64,000 nucleotides of DNA, taken from the NCBI RefSeq assembly GCF_016909175.1, contig NZ_JAFBFI010000009.1:1-64000 (forward strand), given 5' to 3'. Of this stretch, positions 50,365 to 60,509 are shown in pieces; the first letter of the stretch is position 1, and each line of letters opens with the position of its first letter. The notes under the pieces were generated by a model. The model saw nothing but the letters and a program-made list of their open reading frames with translations, had not been told where the DNA came from and did not search any database. Both the position numbers and the translations under genes were made by a program. This DNA comes from Peribacillus deserti (GTDB taxonomy: Bacteria > Bacillota > Bacilli > Bacillales > DSM-1321).

Positions 50365-50394
50365 AAAAAAAAGAGTGCCTTCTAATTGGCACTC
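50365..50394 (-). terminator. Terminator after ytkL
   Basis: GAGTGCC (50373-50379) pairs with GGCACTC (50388-50394), followed by eight Ts on the minus strand. Confidence 0.85.
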
Positions 50395-50403
50395 CCGTAC
50401 ACC

Positions 50404-51084
50404 TTATAATTCAATACTCTCTCCAGGCTGCAGCACTTTGCCATTTTGCCCTTCAAGCAGATCGATAAATCTATGTGGATCCTGTTCAATCTGCGGGAAC
50501 GTGTTAAAATGCATCGGAACCACCTGTTTTGCTTGAAGAAACTTCGCCGCCAAAGCTGCATCTTCAGGTCCCATTGTATAATTATCCCCAATCGGAAGAA
50601 ATGCCAGATCAATCGGGTGCCTTTCTCCAATTAATTTCAAATCTCCAAATAACCCTGTATCACCAGCATGGAATACCGTTTTCCCCTCAGCCATCAATAA
50701 GACTCCTGCTGGCATACCCAAGTAAATGATTTCTTTATTTTCAGTGGTAAATCCAGTGCCGTGAAACGCTTGAGTGAGTTTTACCCTGCCAAAATCAAAT
50801 TCATAAGCTCCCCCAATGGACATTCCATGGGTCCTTACACCCTGCCAGCTTAAATATGTACTTAATTCAGCGTTTGCAATCACTAATGAATCATGTTCTT
50901 TTGCAAGCTGGACCGTATCTCCCAGATGATCGCCATGACCATGTGTTAAAATAATCACATCCGGCTTAACATCCTCCACCTTAAGATCGGTTTGCCCATT
51001 GCCTGTAATAAATGGATCAAACAGAATGGTTTTTCCTTTCGTTTCAACCTTAACTACGGAGTGACCATGAAAAGATACTTTCAT
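50404..51084 (-). CDS. ytkL: UPF0173 metal-dependent hydrolase YtkL
   Basis: This is a 226-residue metallo-beta-lactamase-fold protein. It starts [14 protein letters not shown] and carries the metal-binding [11 protein letters not shown] motif, [10 protein letters not shown], and a late His in [14 protein letters not shown] at 51084 follows AAAGGGGATG. A longer reading adds 45 unconserved residues. The substrate is not known. It is divergent from the M24 peptidase gene. Confidence 0.9.
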   Translation of the reverse strand: MKVSFHGHSVVKVETKGKTILFDPFITGNGQTDLKVEDVKPDVIILTHGHGDHLGDTVQLAKEHDSLVIANAELSTYLSWQGVRTHGMSIGGAYEFDFGRVKLTQAFHGTGFTTENKEIIYLGMPAGVLLMAEGKTVFHAGDTGLFGDLKLIGERHPIDLAFLPIGDNYTMGPEDAALAAKFLQAKQVVPMHFNTFPQIEQDPHRFIDLLEGQNGKVLQPGESIEL

Positions 51085-51271
51085 TATTACATCCCCTTTC
51101 TTTGTAAAAAGAAACATACGCTGTAATCCTTTTACGTATACCCCCATTTTACCATTGTCTAACAGTTTACATTCTAAATTAGGACTGTTACTCTCATAAT
51201 GAAAGCAAACTTTTTCCACTGTGTTTTTACATATAAGTTATTGTTTTTATTCTTGAAGGAGGTACATACAA

Positions 51272-52369
51272 ATGAGCAAGAGAATTGATAAATTTCAGGA
51301 GTGGTTAAAATCAAAGGATATTCCTTTTGGTTTTATTACTTCTTCAGATAATGTGTTTTACTTAAGCGGATTCCGCAGCAATCCGCATGAACGATTGCTT
51401 GCACTTGGAATATTCCCAGATTCTGAACCCTTTTTAGTCTGCCCTTTGATGGAGAAGGAAGATGCTAGCAATTCCGGCTGGAATTACGAAATTATCGGTT
51501 ATACGGATATTGAAAATCCATGGGACATGATCCGAAAAGCTGTTGAAAAAAGAGATGTTTCCGTGAACTCTATGGCCATAGAAAAAGAGCATATGAATGT
51601 TGAACGTTATGAACAGGTTCAGGAGCTGTTCTCAGAGCCTCAGCTTATTTCAGCAGAAGAAAAGCTGCGTGAACTTCGTATGGTGAAGGACGAAAAGGAA
51701 TTAGAAGTGATTCGGGAAGCAGTAAGGCTTGCGGACTTTGCTGTTGAAATCGGAGTGAATGAAATTGCTGAGGGTAAAACCGAATTAGACGTGCTTGCGG
51801 CAATCGAATTCGAGCTAAAAAAAGCGGGTATCAATGAAATGGCCTTTTCCACTATGGTGTTAACTGGGGCAAACGGTGCTTCTCCGCATGGCACTCCGGG
51901 GCAAACAAAAATCCAAAAAGGCGATTTAGTTTTATTTGATCTTGGTGTCGTCTATCAGGGATATTGTTCAGATATTACGAGAACCGTAGCATTTGGTGAT
52001 ATTTCAGAAAAACAAAGAGATATATACGAAACAGTACTTAAAGCAGAGCTCGCTGCTGTAGAAGCCTGCAGACCTGGTGCAACATGTGCCGAACTTGATT
52101 TAACGGCTAGAAATATCATTCGCAATCATGGATATGGAGAGTACTTCCCGCATAGGCTGGGACACGGATTAGGCATAAGTGTCCACGAGTATCCATCGCT
52201 TACAGAAACTAACAGCCTTGTGCTAAAGCCTGGCATGGTCTTTACGATTGAACCGGGAATTTATGTTCCTGGTGTTGCTGGAGTAAGGATTGAAGATGAT
52301 ATCCTTGTAACCGAAAATGGCTATGAAGTGTTAACCCGATTCCCAAAAACTCTGCAATATGTAAGATAA
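51272..52369 (+). CDS. M24 family Xaa-Pro peptidase
   Basis: This 365-residue protein has an N-terminal creatinase-like domain (about 1-125) and a pita-bread M24 domain with five metal ligands: Asp in LFDLGV, Asp in SDITRTVAFGD, His in HRLGHGLGISVHEYP, Glu in TIEPGIYVPG and Glu in VRIEDDILV. It is predicted to be cytosolic and to release residues before or after proline. GGAGG precedes ATG. It shares a terminator with the small gene opposite. Confidence 0.92.
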   Translation: MSKRIDKFQEWLKSKDIPFGFITSSDNVFYLSGFRSNPHERLLALGIFPDSEPFLVCPLMEKEDASNSGWNYEIIGYTDIENPWDMIRKAVEKRDVSVNSMAIEKEHMNVERYEQVQELFSEPQLISAEEKLRELRMVKDEKELEVIREAVRLADFAVEIGVNEIAEGKTELDVLAAIEFELKKAGINEMAFSTMVLTGANGASPHGTPGQTKIQKGDLVLFDLGVVYQGYCSDITRTVAFGDISEKQRDIYETVLKAELAAVEACRPGATCAELDLTARNIIRNHGYGEYFPHRLGHGLGISVHEYPSLTETNSLVLKPGMVFTIEPGIYVPGVAGVRIEDDILVTENGYEVLTRFPKTLQYVR

Positions 52370-52374
52370 TAAAA

Positions 52375-52412
52375 AAAGGCTGGCTCTTAGAAAATTAACG
52401 AGTCAGCCTTTT
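52375..52412 (+). terminator. Bidirectional terminator after the M24 peptidase gene
   Basis: AAAAGGCTGGCTC (52375-52387) pairs with GAGTCAGCCTTTT (52400-52412), with one mismatch. T runs lie on both strands. Confidence 0.88.
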
Positions 52413-52418
52413 ATCAAC

Positions 52419-52556
52419 TTATATTTCAAATCCGTCTTCTCTCTGTGTTTCTTTGCTATGATAACCGCTTTCGTAAGCATCCGTAATTTGGTCAGTTACC
52501 TGTCTGATCCCGTCTTCCTCAAATATAAAAGACTGCTGAATTGTGTCCCGGCTCAT
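52419..52556 (-). CDS. Small 45-residue protein
   Basis: A short gene reads MSRDTIQQSFIFEEDGIRQV and continues to end DGFEI. It has a strong AAGGAGGGTGAGG ribosome site close to its ATG at 52556 and uses the same terminator as the opposite gene. The protein is acidic and soluble with no known motif. The good ribosome site and terminator support a real gene. I do not recognise a family. Confidence 0.7.
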   Translation of the reverse strand: MSRDTIQQSFIFEEDGIRQVTDQITDAYESGYHSKETQREDGFEI

Positions 52557-52696
52557 ATCCTCACCCTCCTTTTCAGCTTATTCTTAACGAAATGGCCTCG
52601 GTATTTACTAGGGAATTATTGTATAATAAAGCTACAGCGGGCAGAGTCCAATATAGCGATATCTATCATTCATTCCTAACAAGGGAGGACAATACT

Positions 52697-53146
52697 ATGG
52701 CGCTTATGTATAATAAAATTTTAGTGGCCTTGGACGGTTCAAAAGAAGCTGATTGGTCATTTAAGAAAGCCATTGATATTGCAAAAAGGAATCAATCCCA
52801 GTTAATACTTGCACACATTATTGACAATCGTTCTTTTCCTACTGTAGAAGTGTATGACACAACCATATCGGAACAAGCGGAAAGCTATGTAAATAAATTT
52901 ATGGATAAGTACAGACAGGAAGCAGTGGAAGCCGGCGTCCCTTCCGTTATACTTGCGATTGATTATGGATCACCTAAGGTTAAAATACCTAGGGAAATGG
53001 CTTTAGAATATGGAGTGGATCTAATTATTTGCGGAGCAACTGGTTTAAATATGGTTGAACGATTCTTTATTGGAAGTGTCTCTGAACATATTACCCGCTA
53101 CGCCCCCTGCGACGTGTTAGTAGTTAGAACTCATTTACATGACTAA
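52697..53146 (+). CDS. Universal stress protein (UspA family)
   Basis: This 149-residue protein has the ATP-binding UspA motif G-x2-G-x9-GS in GATGLNMVERFFIGSVSEHI near the C-terminus and ILVALDGSKEADWSF near the start. GGGAGG lies eight bases before the ATG at 52697. A TATAAT at about 52620 could be its -10, without a clear -35. It is convergent with argH. Confidence 0.92.
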   Translation: MALMYNKILVALDGSKEADWSFKKAIDIAKRNQSQLILAHIIDNRSFPTVEVYDTTISEQAESYVNKFMDKYRQEAVEAGVPSVILAIDYGSPKVKIPREMALEYGVDLIICGATGLNMVERFFIGSVSEHITRYAPCDVLVVRTHLHD

Positions 53147-53152
53147 ACATTC

Positions 53153-53187
53153 AAAAGGCCCGCTTCTTTTATGGAAGCAGGCCTTTT
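53153..53187 (+). terminator. Bidirectional terminator between usp and argH
   Basis: AAAAGGCCCGCTTC pairs with GAAGCAGGCCTTTT across one mismatch. A T run follows on the plus strand and another on the minus strand. Confidence 0.85.
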
Positions 53188-53189
53188 TT

Positions 53190-54587
53190 CTATAAGATTT
53201 GCGGCTCTTTATTTGCAGACAGAATATCTTTAGCTTTTTCGACTGCAGCTTTGACCTGTTCAAAGCCTGTTCCTCCTGCACTATTCCTGCGTTTCACCGC
53301 TTCTGCCGGACTGAGTACAGAATAAATATCTTGTTCAAACAAGCCAGACGAGGACTTGAGTTCTTTCATAGATAAATCCTTCAGGAAACAGCCTTTTTCT
53401 ATACAATAAAGGACAAGCTTTCCTACTACCTCATGAGCTTCTCTAAAGGGAACGCCTTTTGAAGCAAGATAATCCGCTAGCTCAGTAGCATTTGAAAAAT
53501 CCTGCTCAGTCGCCTTTCTCATCGTTTCTTTATTTACTTTCATCGTTGCAATCATACCGGAAAAAATCTTAAGGGAACCTGATACAGTTTTCACCGTATC
53601 AAACATCCCCTCTTTATCTTCCTGCATATCTTTGTTGTATGCCAGCGGAAGACCTTTCATCACGGTAAGGATTCCTATTAAATTCCCATAAACTCTGCCT
53701 GTTTTGCCGCGGATCAGCTCAGCCATATCCGGATTTTTCTTTTGGGGCATTATGCTGCTTCCCGTCGAAAAGGCATCGTCTAATTCAATAAACTGAAATT
53801 CCTGGCTCGACCATAAGATAATTTCTTCGCTCAAACGCGATAAATGCATCATTAGAGCACTGCTGTTACTTAGGAATTCTATGATAAAATCTCTGTCACT
53901 CACCGCATCCAGACTGTTTTCGTATATCGTATCGAACCCTAAAAGCGAAGCCGTATACTCACGGTCAATTGGAAAAGTGGTTCCGGCAAGAGCGCCTGCT
54001 CCAAGCGGTGAAACACTGATTCGTTTTAGACTTTCGGTGTACCTTTGTTTATCTCTTTCAAGCATCCAAAAATAGGCCATTAAATGATGCCCGAACGAAA
54101 TCGGCTGTGCTCTTTGCAAGTGGGTATATCCAGGAATAATGGTTTCCACGTGCATTTCTGCCTGATGAACAATCGCTTCCTGAAATTCTGTGATTAGATG
54201 AATAATGTTTTTCGCATGCTTCAATAGATACAGATGCATATCCGTTGCTACCTGATCATTCCGGCTCCGTCCTGTATGGACTTTTCCTCCTGCAGAACCG
54301 ACTTCATCAATCAGCATGCTCTCTAAATTTAAATGGATATCTTCCATTTTTACTGAGTAAGCCAGCTCACTGTCTATCGCCTTGCTTTGCAGCTTTTCTA
54401 ATCCTGATTTGATCTTGATTCCTTCCTCAGCAGGAATGATTCCGCATTTCACCAGCATCTGGACATGTGCCAGACTTCCCTGAATATCTTCTAAAACCAG
54501 CTCTTGGTCGAACTCGATGGAGGCGCCGAATTCATCTACCCACTCTTCAGCTGATTTAGTAAATCTTCCGGTCCAGAGTTTCTTCAC
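53190..54587 (-). CDS. argH: Argininosuccinate lyase
   Basis: It splits argininosuccinate into arginine and fumarate, the last step of arginine synthesis. The protein has the fumarase-superfamily signature [12 protein letters not shown] and [14 protein letters not shown] at 54587 (MKKLWTGRF) gives 465 residues and follows AAGGTG. The longer reading extends into argG without conserved residues. It overlaps the end of argG by four bases. Confidence 0.96.
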   Translation of the reverse strand: MKKLWTGRFTKSAEEWVDEFGASIEFDQELVLEDIQGSLAHVQMLVKCGIIPAEEGIKIKSGLEKLQSKAIDSELAYSVKMEDIHLNLESMLIDEVGSAGGKVHTGRSRNDQVATDMHLYLLKHAKNIIHLITEFQEAIVHQAEMHVETIIPGYTHLQRAQPISFGHHLMAYFWMLERDKQRYTESLKRISVSPLGAGALAGTTFPIDREYTASLLGFDTIYENSLDAVSDRDFIIEFLSNSSALMMHLSRLSEEIILWSSQEFQFIELDDAFSTGSSIMPQKKNPDMAELIRGKTGRVYGNLIGILTVMKGLPLAYNKDMQEDKEGMFDTVKTVSGSLKIFSGMIATMKVNKETMRKATEQDFSNATELADYLASKGVPFREAHEVVGKLVLYCIEKGCFLKDLSMKELKSSSGLFEQDIYSVLSPAEAVKRRNSAGGTGFEQVKAAVEKAKDILSANKEPQIL

Positions 54588-55789
54588 ACGGTCACCTTCT
54601 TTTGATTGACTATGCTGTTCACCTTTGTCGGAAGCCCCCATAAAGAAATGAAACCTACAGCTGCCGCATGATCAAATTCATCTTCTGATGTATAAGTCGC
54701 AAGTTTTTCATTATAAAGAGAAAACTCGGATTTACGTCCTTCCACAATTGCGTGGCCTTTAAATAATTTTACACGCACTGTTCCGGTAACTGTTTTCTGA
54801 GTTTGCTGAAGAAAGGCCATTAATGCATCTTTTAATGGTGAGAACCATAATCCTTCATAAATCAGCTCAGTTAATTTTTTCTCGATGACTGGTTTAAAAT
54901 GGGCTACCTCTTTTACTAGAGTAATATCCTCCAATTCCTTATGCGCTTTAATAAGAGTCAGTGCTGCAGGACATTCATATACCTCACGTGATTTAATTCC
55001 TACTAATCTATTTTCTACATGGTCGATTCTGCCCACCCCATGCTTGCCTGCCAATTTATTTAACTCAAGAATGAGGTTCGCTACGGTGTATGACACACCA
55101 TTAAGCTTCACTGGAACACCATTTACAAAGTCGATCTCAACAAAGTCAGGTGCATCAGGTGCATTTTCCAGGCTCGCTGTAAGATCATATGCTTCTTCTG
55201 GCGGCGCTGCCCACGGATCTTCCAGCACTCCGCACTCATTGCTTCTGCCCCATAAATTTTGGTCAATCGAAAACGGACTATCCAAATTAACTGGAATCGG
55301 AATATTGTTTTGGATGGCATAATTAATCTCTTCTTCACGGGACCAGCGCCATTCACGTACGGGAGCAATAACCTTTAAATTAGGATTCAGCGCCTGTATG
55401 GAAACTTCAAAACGTACTTGATCATTTCCTTTACCCGTACATCCATGCGCAACAGCCACTGCGTTTTCCGCTTCTGCGACTTCAACCAATTTTTTGGCGA
55501 TAAGCGGGCGTGATAATGCAGACACCAGCGGATATTTACCTTCATATAGAGTATGAGCCTGGAGTGCTGCCAGGGCATATTCGTTTGCAAACTCTTCTTT
55601 AGCGTCAATCACATATGACTTAACTGCTCCAACCTGCAGTGCTTTAGTTTTTACAAATTCAAGGTCTTTTCCTTCGCCAACATCAAGACAGCATGCTATC
55701 ACATCAAACCCTTGTTCTTGAAGCCATTTTATCGCAACAGAAGTATCTAATCCTCCTGAATAAGCCAATACAATTTTATCTTTAGACAT
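54584..55789 (-). CDS. argG: Argininosuccinate synthase
   Basis: It joins citrulline and aspartate using ATP. The 401-residue protein starts [23 protein letters not shown] with the ATP pyrophosphatase loop and has [13 protein letters not shown] and [16 protein letters not shown] at 55789 follows GAGGAGG. It is first in argGH, with ARG boxes just upstream. Confidence 0.96.
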   Translation of the reverse strand: MSKDKIVLAYSGGLDTSVAIKWLQEQGFDVIACCLDVGEGKDLEFVKTKALQVGAVKSYVIDAKEEFANEYALAALQAHTLYEGKYPLVSALSRPLIAKKLVEVAEAENAVAVAHGCTGKGNDQVRFEVSIQALNPNLKVIAPVREWRWSREEEINYAIQNNIPIPVNLDSPFSIDQNLWGRSNECGVLEDPWAAPPEEAYDLTASLENAPDAPDFVEIDFVNGVPVKLNGVSYTVANLILELNKLAGKHGVGRIDHVENRLVGIKSREVYECPAALTLIKAHKELEDITLVKEVAHFKPVIEKKLTELIYEGLWFSPLKDALMAFLQQTQKTVTGTVRVKLFKGHAIVEGRKSEFSLYNEKLATYTSEDEFDHAAAVGFISLWGLPTKVNSIVNQKKVTV

Positions 55790-55808
55790 ATATATTTTCC
55801 TCCTCAAA

Positions 55809-55843
55809 TGAATAAACATTCAATAACATTTATTTTTATACAT
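55809..55843 (-). promoter_or_regulatory. ARG boxes (ArgR/AhrC sites) upstream of argG
   Basis: TGAATGTTTATTCA (55809-55822, minus) is a perfect TGAAT-N4-ATTCA palindrome. A second AT-rich site, ATGTATAAAAATAAATGT (55826-55843), lies next to it. Both lie after the predicted start, as expected for arginine repression. Confidence 0.8.
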
Positions 55844-55856
55844 TTTAATAGTAATC

Positions 55857-55885
55857 ACTTTATCAGCTTTTTTCGATTTTGGCAA
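55857..55885 (-). promoter_or_regulatory. Promoter of argGH
   Basis: TTGCCA (55880-55885) and TAAAGT (55857-55862) are 17 bp apart on the minus strand. Confidence 0.6.
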
Positions 55886-55986
55886 TGCATATCACTTATT
55901 TTTATATGATTTTTTATAGGCCGTTGTGAAGGAATTTAAAAAGGAGTGCAGTATTTAATAAAGAATGTATTAAAGGGGGCGTATCA

Positions 55987-56298
55987 GTGAAGAATAGCTT
56001 TATTTTTGATTCGAGACTTGGCATCCGTATACCTGACCCTCAGAAAGCTAGGGAGACCTGCAGCCGGGAGGAGATGGAGGATCTTCTTTTTCAGTGGGAA
56101 CTTATCAAAGGAGCTGTTCCCGACAGGATAAAGGAAATAGAAATGCAGATACATGTAAAACAAGAACAGCTATCGAGAGAACCAGATTTTGAAATTTCCT
56201 GCAGGTTAAATACAGAGATTTCAGAACTCGCCTCTATTATTAATAATCTATGGCTGTGTTACAGAGCTGATGCATGGGCTGCAAAGCTGCATCATTAA
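55987..56298 (+). CDS. Helical protein of unknown function
   Basis: This 103-residue protein starts at GTG with AAGGGGG seven bases upstream. It is mostly helical and charged, with a probable coiled coil near 40-85. A cysteine-containing segment lies near each end. It is divergent from argG and ends before the moaB terminator. I do not recognise the family. Confidence 0.65.
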   Translation: MKNSFIFDSRLGIRIPDPQKARETCSREEMEDLLFQWELIKGAVPDRIKEIEMQIHVKQEQLSREPDFEISCRLNTEISELASIINNLWLCYRADAWAAKLHH

Positions 56299-56321
56299 GC
56301 ATAAGGCTGCATATCTTATGC

Positions 56322-56354
56322 AAAAAAAGGCAGTCCCTGATCTGGACTGCCTTT
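56322..56354 (-). terminator. Bidirectional terminator after moaB
   Basis: AAAGGCAGTCC (56326-56336) pairs with GGACTGCCTTT (56344-56354). Seven Ts follow on the minus strand, with a U-rich tail on the plus strand. Confidence 0.85.
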
Positions 56355-56357
56355 CTC

Positions 56358-56864
56358 TTATTTCCTTAGCTCACGAATAATATGGCCGAGTTCCGGCAGA
56401 ATCAGCTTATTCATGGCTAGCCGGACAGCACCGGTGCTTCCTGGAGCAGCGAAAATCACTTTATTATGAGCAATTCCCGCAGCGGCCCTGGATAGGATAG
56501 CGGAAGAACCTATATCCTCCTGATAACTGAGCATCCGAAAAATTTCTCCAAACCCAGGCATTTCTTTTTCGACCATTTCCTCTACGGTTTCAATGGTTAC
56601 ATCCCTTTTGGCCATTCCGGTGCCGCCATTTATCAGGATGGCGTCTATACTTTCCATCTCTAATCCGCGTACGATGGCGTCATGGATCTGGTCCTTCTCA
56701 TCTGTGACGATTTCATACTGGTCTGCTTTATGGCCGGATGAAGTTAATAGTTCAATCATCGTTTGTCCGCTTTTATCATTTTCCTTTGTTCTAGTATCAC
56801 TCACAGTTATCACTTTGCAAGAAACACTTTGCGGTGCTTCTTTCTTATGTAAAATATGGCTCAT
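56358..56864 (-). CDS. moaB: Molybdenum cofactor biosynthesis protein MoaB
   Basis: It adenylylates molybdopterin in molybdenum cofactor synthesis. The 168-residue MoCF-fold protein has VITVSDTRTKENDKSG, LINGGTGMAKRDVTIETVE and FAAPGSTGAVRLAMNKLILPELGHI. It overlaps the preceding EcsC-family gene by four bases (ATGA). In the window no other cofactor gene is nearby. Confidence 0.93.
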   Translation of the reverse strand: MSHILHKKEAPQSVSCKVITVSDTRTKENDKSGQTMIELLTSSGHKADQYEIVTDEKDQIHDAIVRGLEMESIDAILINGGTGMAKRDVTIETVEEMVEKEMPGFGEIFRMLSYQEDIGSSAILSRAAAGIAHNKVIFAAPGSTGAVRLAMNKLILPELGHIIRELRK

Positions 56865-57697
56865 CTTACGCCTCTTTTCTCTGATAAATGGCGGTATTGA
56901 TAAAAACGGTGAGAAAATTCCGACACATTTCTAGTTATCCTATAATTAGCTGTTCCTCCGATGGCGATGCTGACCAAGGGCAGCCCTTTAATCAACCTTT
57001 TACGGAACATTGAAATAGAAAGTGCTTTTAGAATCTGCCTTATAGGCTGCTCCAGCCAGGATGCATTCGTTAATTCGTCACGTCCCTGATAAAAAAAGGT
57101 ATCACTCGTTTCCATATCTTGAAGCATTTCTTCCCAGACATGCTTTTGCATTCTCTTAGGCATCATTCCGGCATGGAAAGCCTTAAGTGTCAGCATTAGC
57201 TCAAAAGGAGTATTTACTTCATTGCCATAGGTCATAGAGATAAGCTGAACCAGCCTCAAGTTAATAAGTGTGATTGCCGGAAGGTCACTTCCCAGCAGAA
57301 GAGTATCCCCTGTTCCTGTCAGGCCTCCCTGAGTGACAGAATATAATCGGTGGCGCGCAATCTGAGTATCAGCCATATAAATCAGCTGATCAATACTCAA
57401 ACCTTTTAAATCGTTAAGAGTACTTATGTCAGGGTTAAATATTCTGGCCGATGTCAATATACTTTCTCTTGCTTCCATCTGCAGCTGAGATCCCTGGACA
57501 AAAGCGTTCAAATGAAAGAGCCAGTTATCCACTTTAGAAAAAACCTGTTCTCTAATCGATTCCGGCAGCAAAGAAAATGCCTGCTCAATCCACTTATCAT
57601 ACAGAGCCTCAAAATGCCCTGGCTCATATTGATACAATTTATCCTCCCAATCGGCTATCTCATCCCACACTTTTATTTCACGTTCAGTTAATGCCAT
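56861..57697 (-). CDS. EcsC family protein
   Basis: This 278-residue protein has the EcsC-like pattern, with GGLTGTGDTLLLGSDLPAITLINLRLVQLISMTYG in the middle and GLPLVSIAIGGTANYRITRNV near the end. EcsC proteins have hydrophobic segments but their biochemical role is unknown. GGAGG precedes the ATG. It is coupled to moaB by a four-base overlap. Confidence 0.85.
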   Translation of the reverse strand: MALTEREIKVWDEIADWEDKLYQYEPGHFEALYDKWIEQAFSLLPESIREQVFSKVDNWLFHLNAFVQGSQLQMEARESILTSARIFNPDISTLNDLKGLSIDQLIYMADTQIARHRLYSVTQGGLTGTGDTLLLGSDLPAITLINLRLVQLISMTYGNEVNTPFELMLTLKAFHAGMMPKRMQKHVWEEMLQDMETSDTFFYQGRDELTNASWLEQPIRQILKALSISMFRKRLIKGLPLVSIAIGGTANYRITRNVSEFSHRFYQYRHLSEKRGVR

Positions 57698-57769
57698 CGG
57701 AACTCCTCCTAAACGAAGAATTATTATTATTTAGTATAGCATAGGAAGGATAAAACCCCGTATCGAGAC

Positions 57770-57796
57770 AAAAAAAAACTCCCCAAAATAGGGGAG
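57770..57796 (-). terminator. Terminator after ackA
   Basis: CTCCCC and GGGGAG (57779-57784 with 57791-57796) form a stem followed by nine Ts on the minus strand. Confidence 0.85.
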
Positions 57797-57804
57797 AAAG
57801 AACC

Positions 57805-58995
57805 TTAAAGATTTGCTAAACGAGTTACATCACGGGCAATCATTACTTCCTCGTTCGTTGGTATAACCATAACTTTTACTGGAGAATGCGGATAGCTGAT
57901 GAATGCTTCTTCACCATGTGTTTTATTAAGAGCCGGGTCAAAATAAACGCCCATGAATTCAAGGCCTTTCATAACTCTCGCACGGACCGCTTCACTATTT
58001 TCGCCGATCCCTGCAGTAAAGATAATGGCGTCGACTCCATACATGCGCGCAGCATATGAACCAATATACTTATGAATTCGATTCGCAAAGACTTCCAGTG
58101 CTAATTCTGCACGCTCGTTTCCTTCATTAGCAGCCTCAGTAATGTCGCGAAGGTCGCTTGAGAAACCGGAAACAGCCAGCATACCGCTCTTTTTGTTCAA
58201 TACATCAAGAACCTCTTCAGCTGTTTTGTTCGTTTTTTCCATGATATATGGAATCAAAGCCGGGTCAATGTTACCGGAACGAGTCCCCATTGTCACACCT
58301 GCAAGCGGAGTGAAGCCCATTGAAGTATCAATAGACTTGCCGCCCTGAATGGCCGCGATACTTGCCCCATTCCCAAGGTGGCAGGAAAGAAGACGCAATT
58401 GTTCCACCGGACGTCCAAGCATTGCCGCTGCACGTTCTGACACATACTTGTGAGAAGTTCCATGAAAGCCATATTTCCGGATTCCATAATCTTTATAATA
58501 CTCATACGGCAAACTATATAAGAAAGAACTCTCAGGCATGGTCTGATGGAAAGCTGTATCGAATACAGCTACTGCTGGAATGTTAGGCAGAATCTGCTGG
58601 AATGCTTTTATCCCTGTAAGATTTGCAGGGTTATGCAATGGAGCAAGATCAGAAAGTTCAAGAATTTTGTCCATAACTGAGTCATCAATCAAAGCTGAGT
58701 CATTGAAGGCTTCTCCGCCGTGTACTACACGATGGCCGACACCCGTAATTTCATCATACGACTTAATGATTTCATGCTTGATTAATTTTTCTAATAAAAT
58801 TCTAACCGCTACATCATGGTTAGGAATTTCAGTTGTTTCTGTTATCTTTTCTCCGTTGACGCTTATAGTGAAAACGGCATCATTTAAACCAATTCGTTCA
58901 ACAAGCCCTTTTGTAATAACTTCTTCACTCGGCATTTCAAACAACTGAAATTTTAAGGAAGAGCTTCCGGCATTGATCGCCATAATTTTAGACAT
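57805..58995 (-). CDS. ackA: Acetate kinase
   Basis: It makes ATP from acetyl phosphate in overflow metabolism. The 396-residue protein has [51 protein letters not shown] and [21 protein letters not shown] precedes the ATG by about eight bases. A cre-like site lies upstream of the promoter, as in B. subtilis, where CcpA activates the gene. Confidence 0.96.
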   Translation of the reverse strand: MSKIMAINAGSSSLKFQLFEMPSEEVITKGLVERIGLNDAVFTISVNGEKITETTEIPNHDVAVRILLEKLIKHEIIKSYDEITGVGHRVVHGGEAFNDSALIDDSVMDKILELSDLAPLHNPANLTGIKAFQQILPNIPAVAVFDTAFHQTMPESSFLYSLPYEYYKDYGIRKYGFHGTSHKYVSERAAAMLGRPVEQLRLLSCHLGNGASIAAIQGGKSIDTSMGFTPLAGVTMGTRSGNIDPALIPYIMEKTNKTAEEVLDVLNKKSGMLAVSGFSSDLRDITEAANEGNERAELALEVFANRIHKYIGSYAARMYGVDAIIFTAGIGENSEAVRARVMKGLEFMGVYFDPALNKTHGEEAFISYPHSPVKVMVIPTNEEVMIARDVTRLANL

Positions 58996-59112
58996 GTATA
59001 ACGCTCCTTCAGATATAAAAAATAAGTTCTCTATTCAATAGAATGGGTAAAGACACTTGGATTAATCCGAGATTTTTTCACAGGGAAAGTTCTTATTTCC
59101 CTTACCATACCC

Positions 59113-59142
59113 AATTTAAGCACTGTACTAGCATCTTTTCAA
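59113..59142 (-). promoter_or_regulatory. Possible promoter of ackA
   Basis: TTGAAA (59137-59142) and TAAATT (59113-59118) are 18 bp apart on the minus strand. Confidence 0.5.
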
Positions 59143-59145
59143 GGT

Positions 59146-59159
59146 TGGCAACGTTTTCA
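59146..59159 (-). promoter_or_regulatory. cre-like CcpA site upstream of ackA
   Basis: The minus strand reads TGAAAACGTTGCCA, which differs from the cre consensus at one position. Its centre is about 46 bp upstream of the predicted start, a position suited to activation. Confidence 0.7.
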
Positions 59160-59217
59160 TATAAAAAGTAATTATATTCTGAGTATTCGGGAGTCTAAGC
59201 GGCAGGAAATAAATAAA

Positions 59218-59245
59218 AAAGCCCTATCTAGAACTGATAGGGCTT
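59218..59245 (-). terminator. Terminator after ytxK
   Basis: AAGCCCTATC (59219-59228) pairs with GATAGGGCTT (59236-59245). A six-T run follows on the minus strand. Confidence 0.85.
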
Positions 59246-59250
59246 CACAT

Positions 59251-60246
59251 TTATTTCGATTTTTGTTCAGTAAACCATGAGTTAATATTCTTCATCATCG
59301 ACTGCATAGCATCCACATTCGAAAATTTTGGAAGTTCAGCAAGCAAAGCGTTCTTTGGAGCCGTTACACCTTCAGCCTTCTTTTGGAGAACAAAAATGCT
59401 CTTGGCAGCGGCTTTACTTTTAAACATGGATTGAGGAAGCTGGATTAAACCTTGAATGTAAGCCTGTTCCGTAATAAAAGCATTGAGTTTCGGCGCTTCC
59501 TCAGTTTCAAATAATGAGTTAGGAATAACCAGAAATAAAAATCCGCCCTTTTTCACATGGTTCATGCTCTTTTCAATTAGTAGATGGTGGGCATATGAAT
59601 GACCTTTATCCGATTTCAACTCATATTCAGCAGCCCTGACATCGTTTGGATAATACCCCACAGGCAAATCACATACCACTGCATCAACAGGATCAATAAG
59701 CAGCGGTTCTAGACTGTCCTGGTTATAAAGCTGAACAGACTGCTCCTGCAGGTTAGCCCCCACATAAGCAAGCCTTATAAGCAAATCATCAATATCTACC
59801 CCAAATGAGTCAATATTCCTGTGAGCCTGATTATTTAAAATAGTGAACAGCAGATTACCTGTTCCTACTACAGGATCCAGCAGCGTATAATGCTTTTTGC
59901 CCTCCATGAACTTATCCATGATATAACTCACAAACATTCCGACTGCATCAGGAGTCATCTGATGATTAGGCTGCACATTCTCCTGCATCCCTTTCAAAAT
60001 GGCAAGCTGAAACCCTTTTCTAACATCCTCGTGTGAATAAGATTTGAGCTGCAGCGAATTGTACTGCTTCAACAGCCGCTTCTTCGTCATTTCACTAAGC
60101 TCATCCTGTAAAACATCTCCGTGGAATATATTCTCGCCTGTTTCTGCAAGAGCTTCCAGATATGAGCTTGGCAGCTCTTCCTGCAGAATCACAGCTGTTT
60201 CATTAAAAAGATTAAATAACTTCTCTACCTTCGATATACTATTCAA
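59251..60246 (-). CDS. ytxK: YtxK, N6-adenine methylase-like protein
   Basis: This 331-residue class I methyltransferase-fold protein has a SAM-binding LLDPVVGTGNLLFT near 125 and DLPVGYYP where DNA methylases have NPPF-like motifs. It therefore may not methylate DNA. It lies next to ackA as in B. subtilis. It has no restriction partner here. Its substrate is unknown. Confidence 0.85.
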   Translation of the reverse strand: MNSISKVEKLFNLFNETAVILQEELPSSYLEALAETGENIFHGDVLQDELSEMTKKRLLKQYNSLQLKSYSHEDVRKGFQLAILKGMQENVQPNHQMTPDAVGMFVSYIMDKFMEGKKHYTLLDPVVGTGNLLFTILNNQAHRNIDSFGVDIDDLLIRLAYVGANLQEQSVQLYNQDSLEPLLIDPVDAVVCDLPVGYYPNDVRAAEYELKSDKGHSYAHHLLIEKSMNHVKKGGFLFLVIPNSLFETEEAPKLNAFITEQAYIQGLIQLPQSMFKSKAAAKSIFVLQKKAEGVTAPKNALLAELPKFSNVDAMQSMMKNINSWFTEQKSK

Positions 60247-60509
60247 GAGATTCTTCCTCCCGGACTATGGTTCATTATAATTTTAGCTTGTTAGGGATAA
60301 GGATACAAGTTTGAGGATTTTGGCAGGCTGGGGATGGTAAGGTTAAATGTTGTGGTTGCGGACAATGTATGAAGTTAAAGGCAAGAGAATATTTAGTAGA
60401 GGGCCGCGGATTTTTAGCGGCGGGGTGCTGTTGCTGTAAAACCACGTGTAATTAGTACCAGGGTCACTTTTGGTTATGTTCATAGGTAACTGCTAACTTT
60501 ATCTCTCAT

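Noticed and set aside
50275-51300. tRNA genes or other RNA genes in the gaps of the right half
   Set aside because: No cloverleaf with a GTTCRANYC arm was seen. The gaps hold promoters and terminators only.
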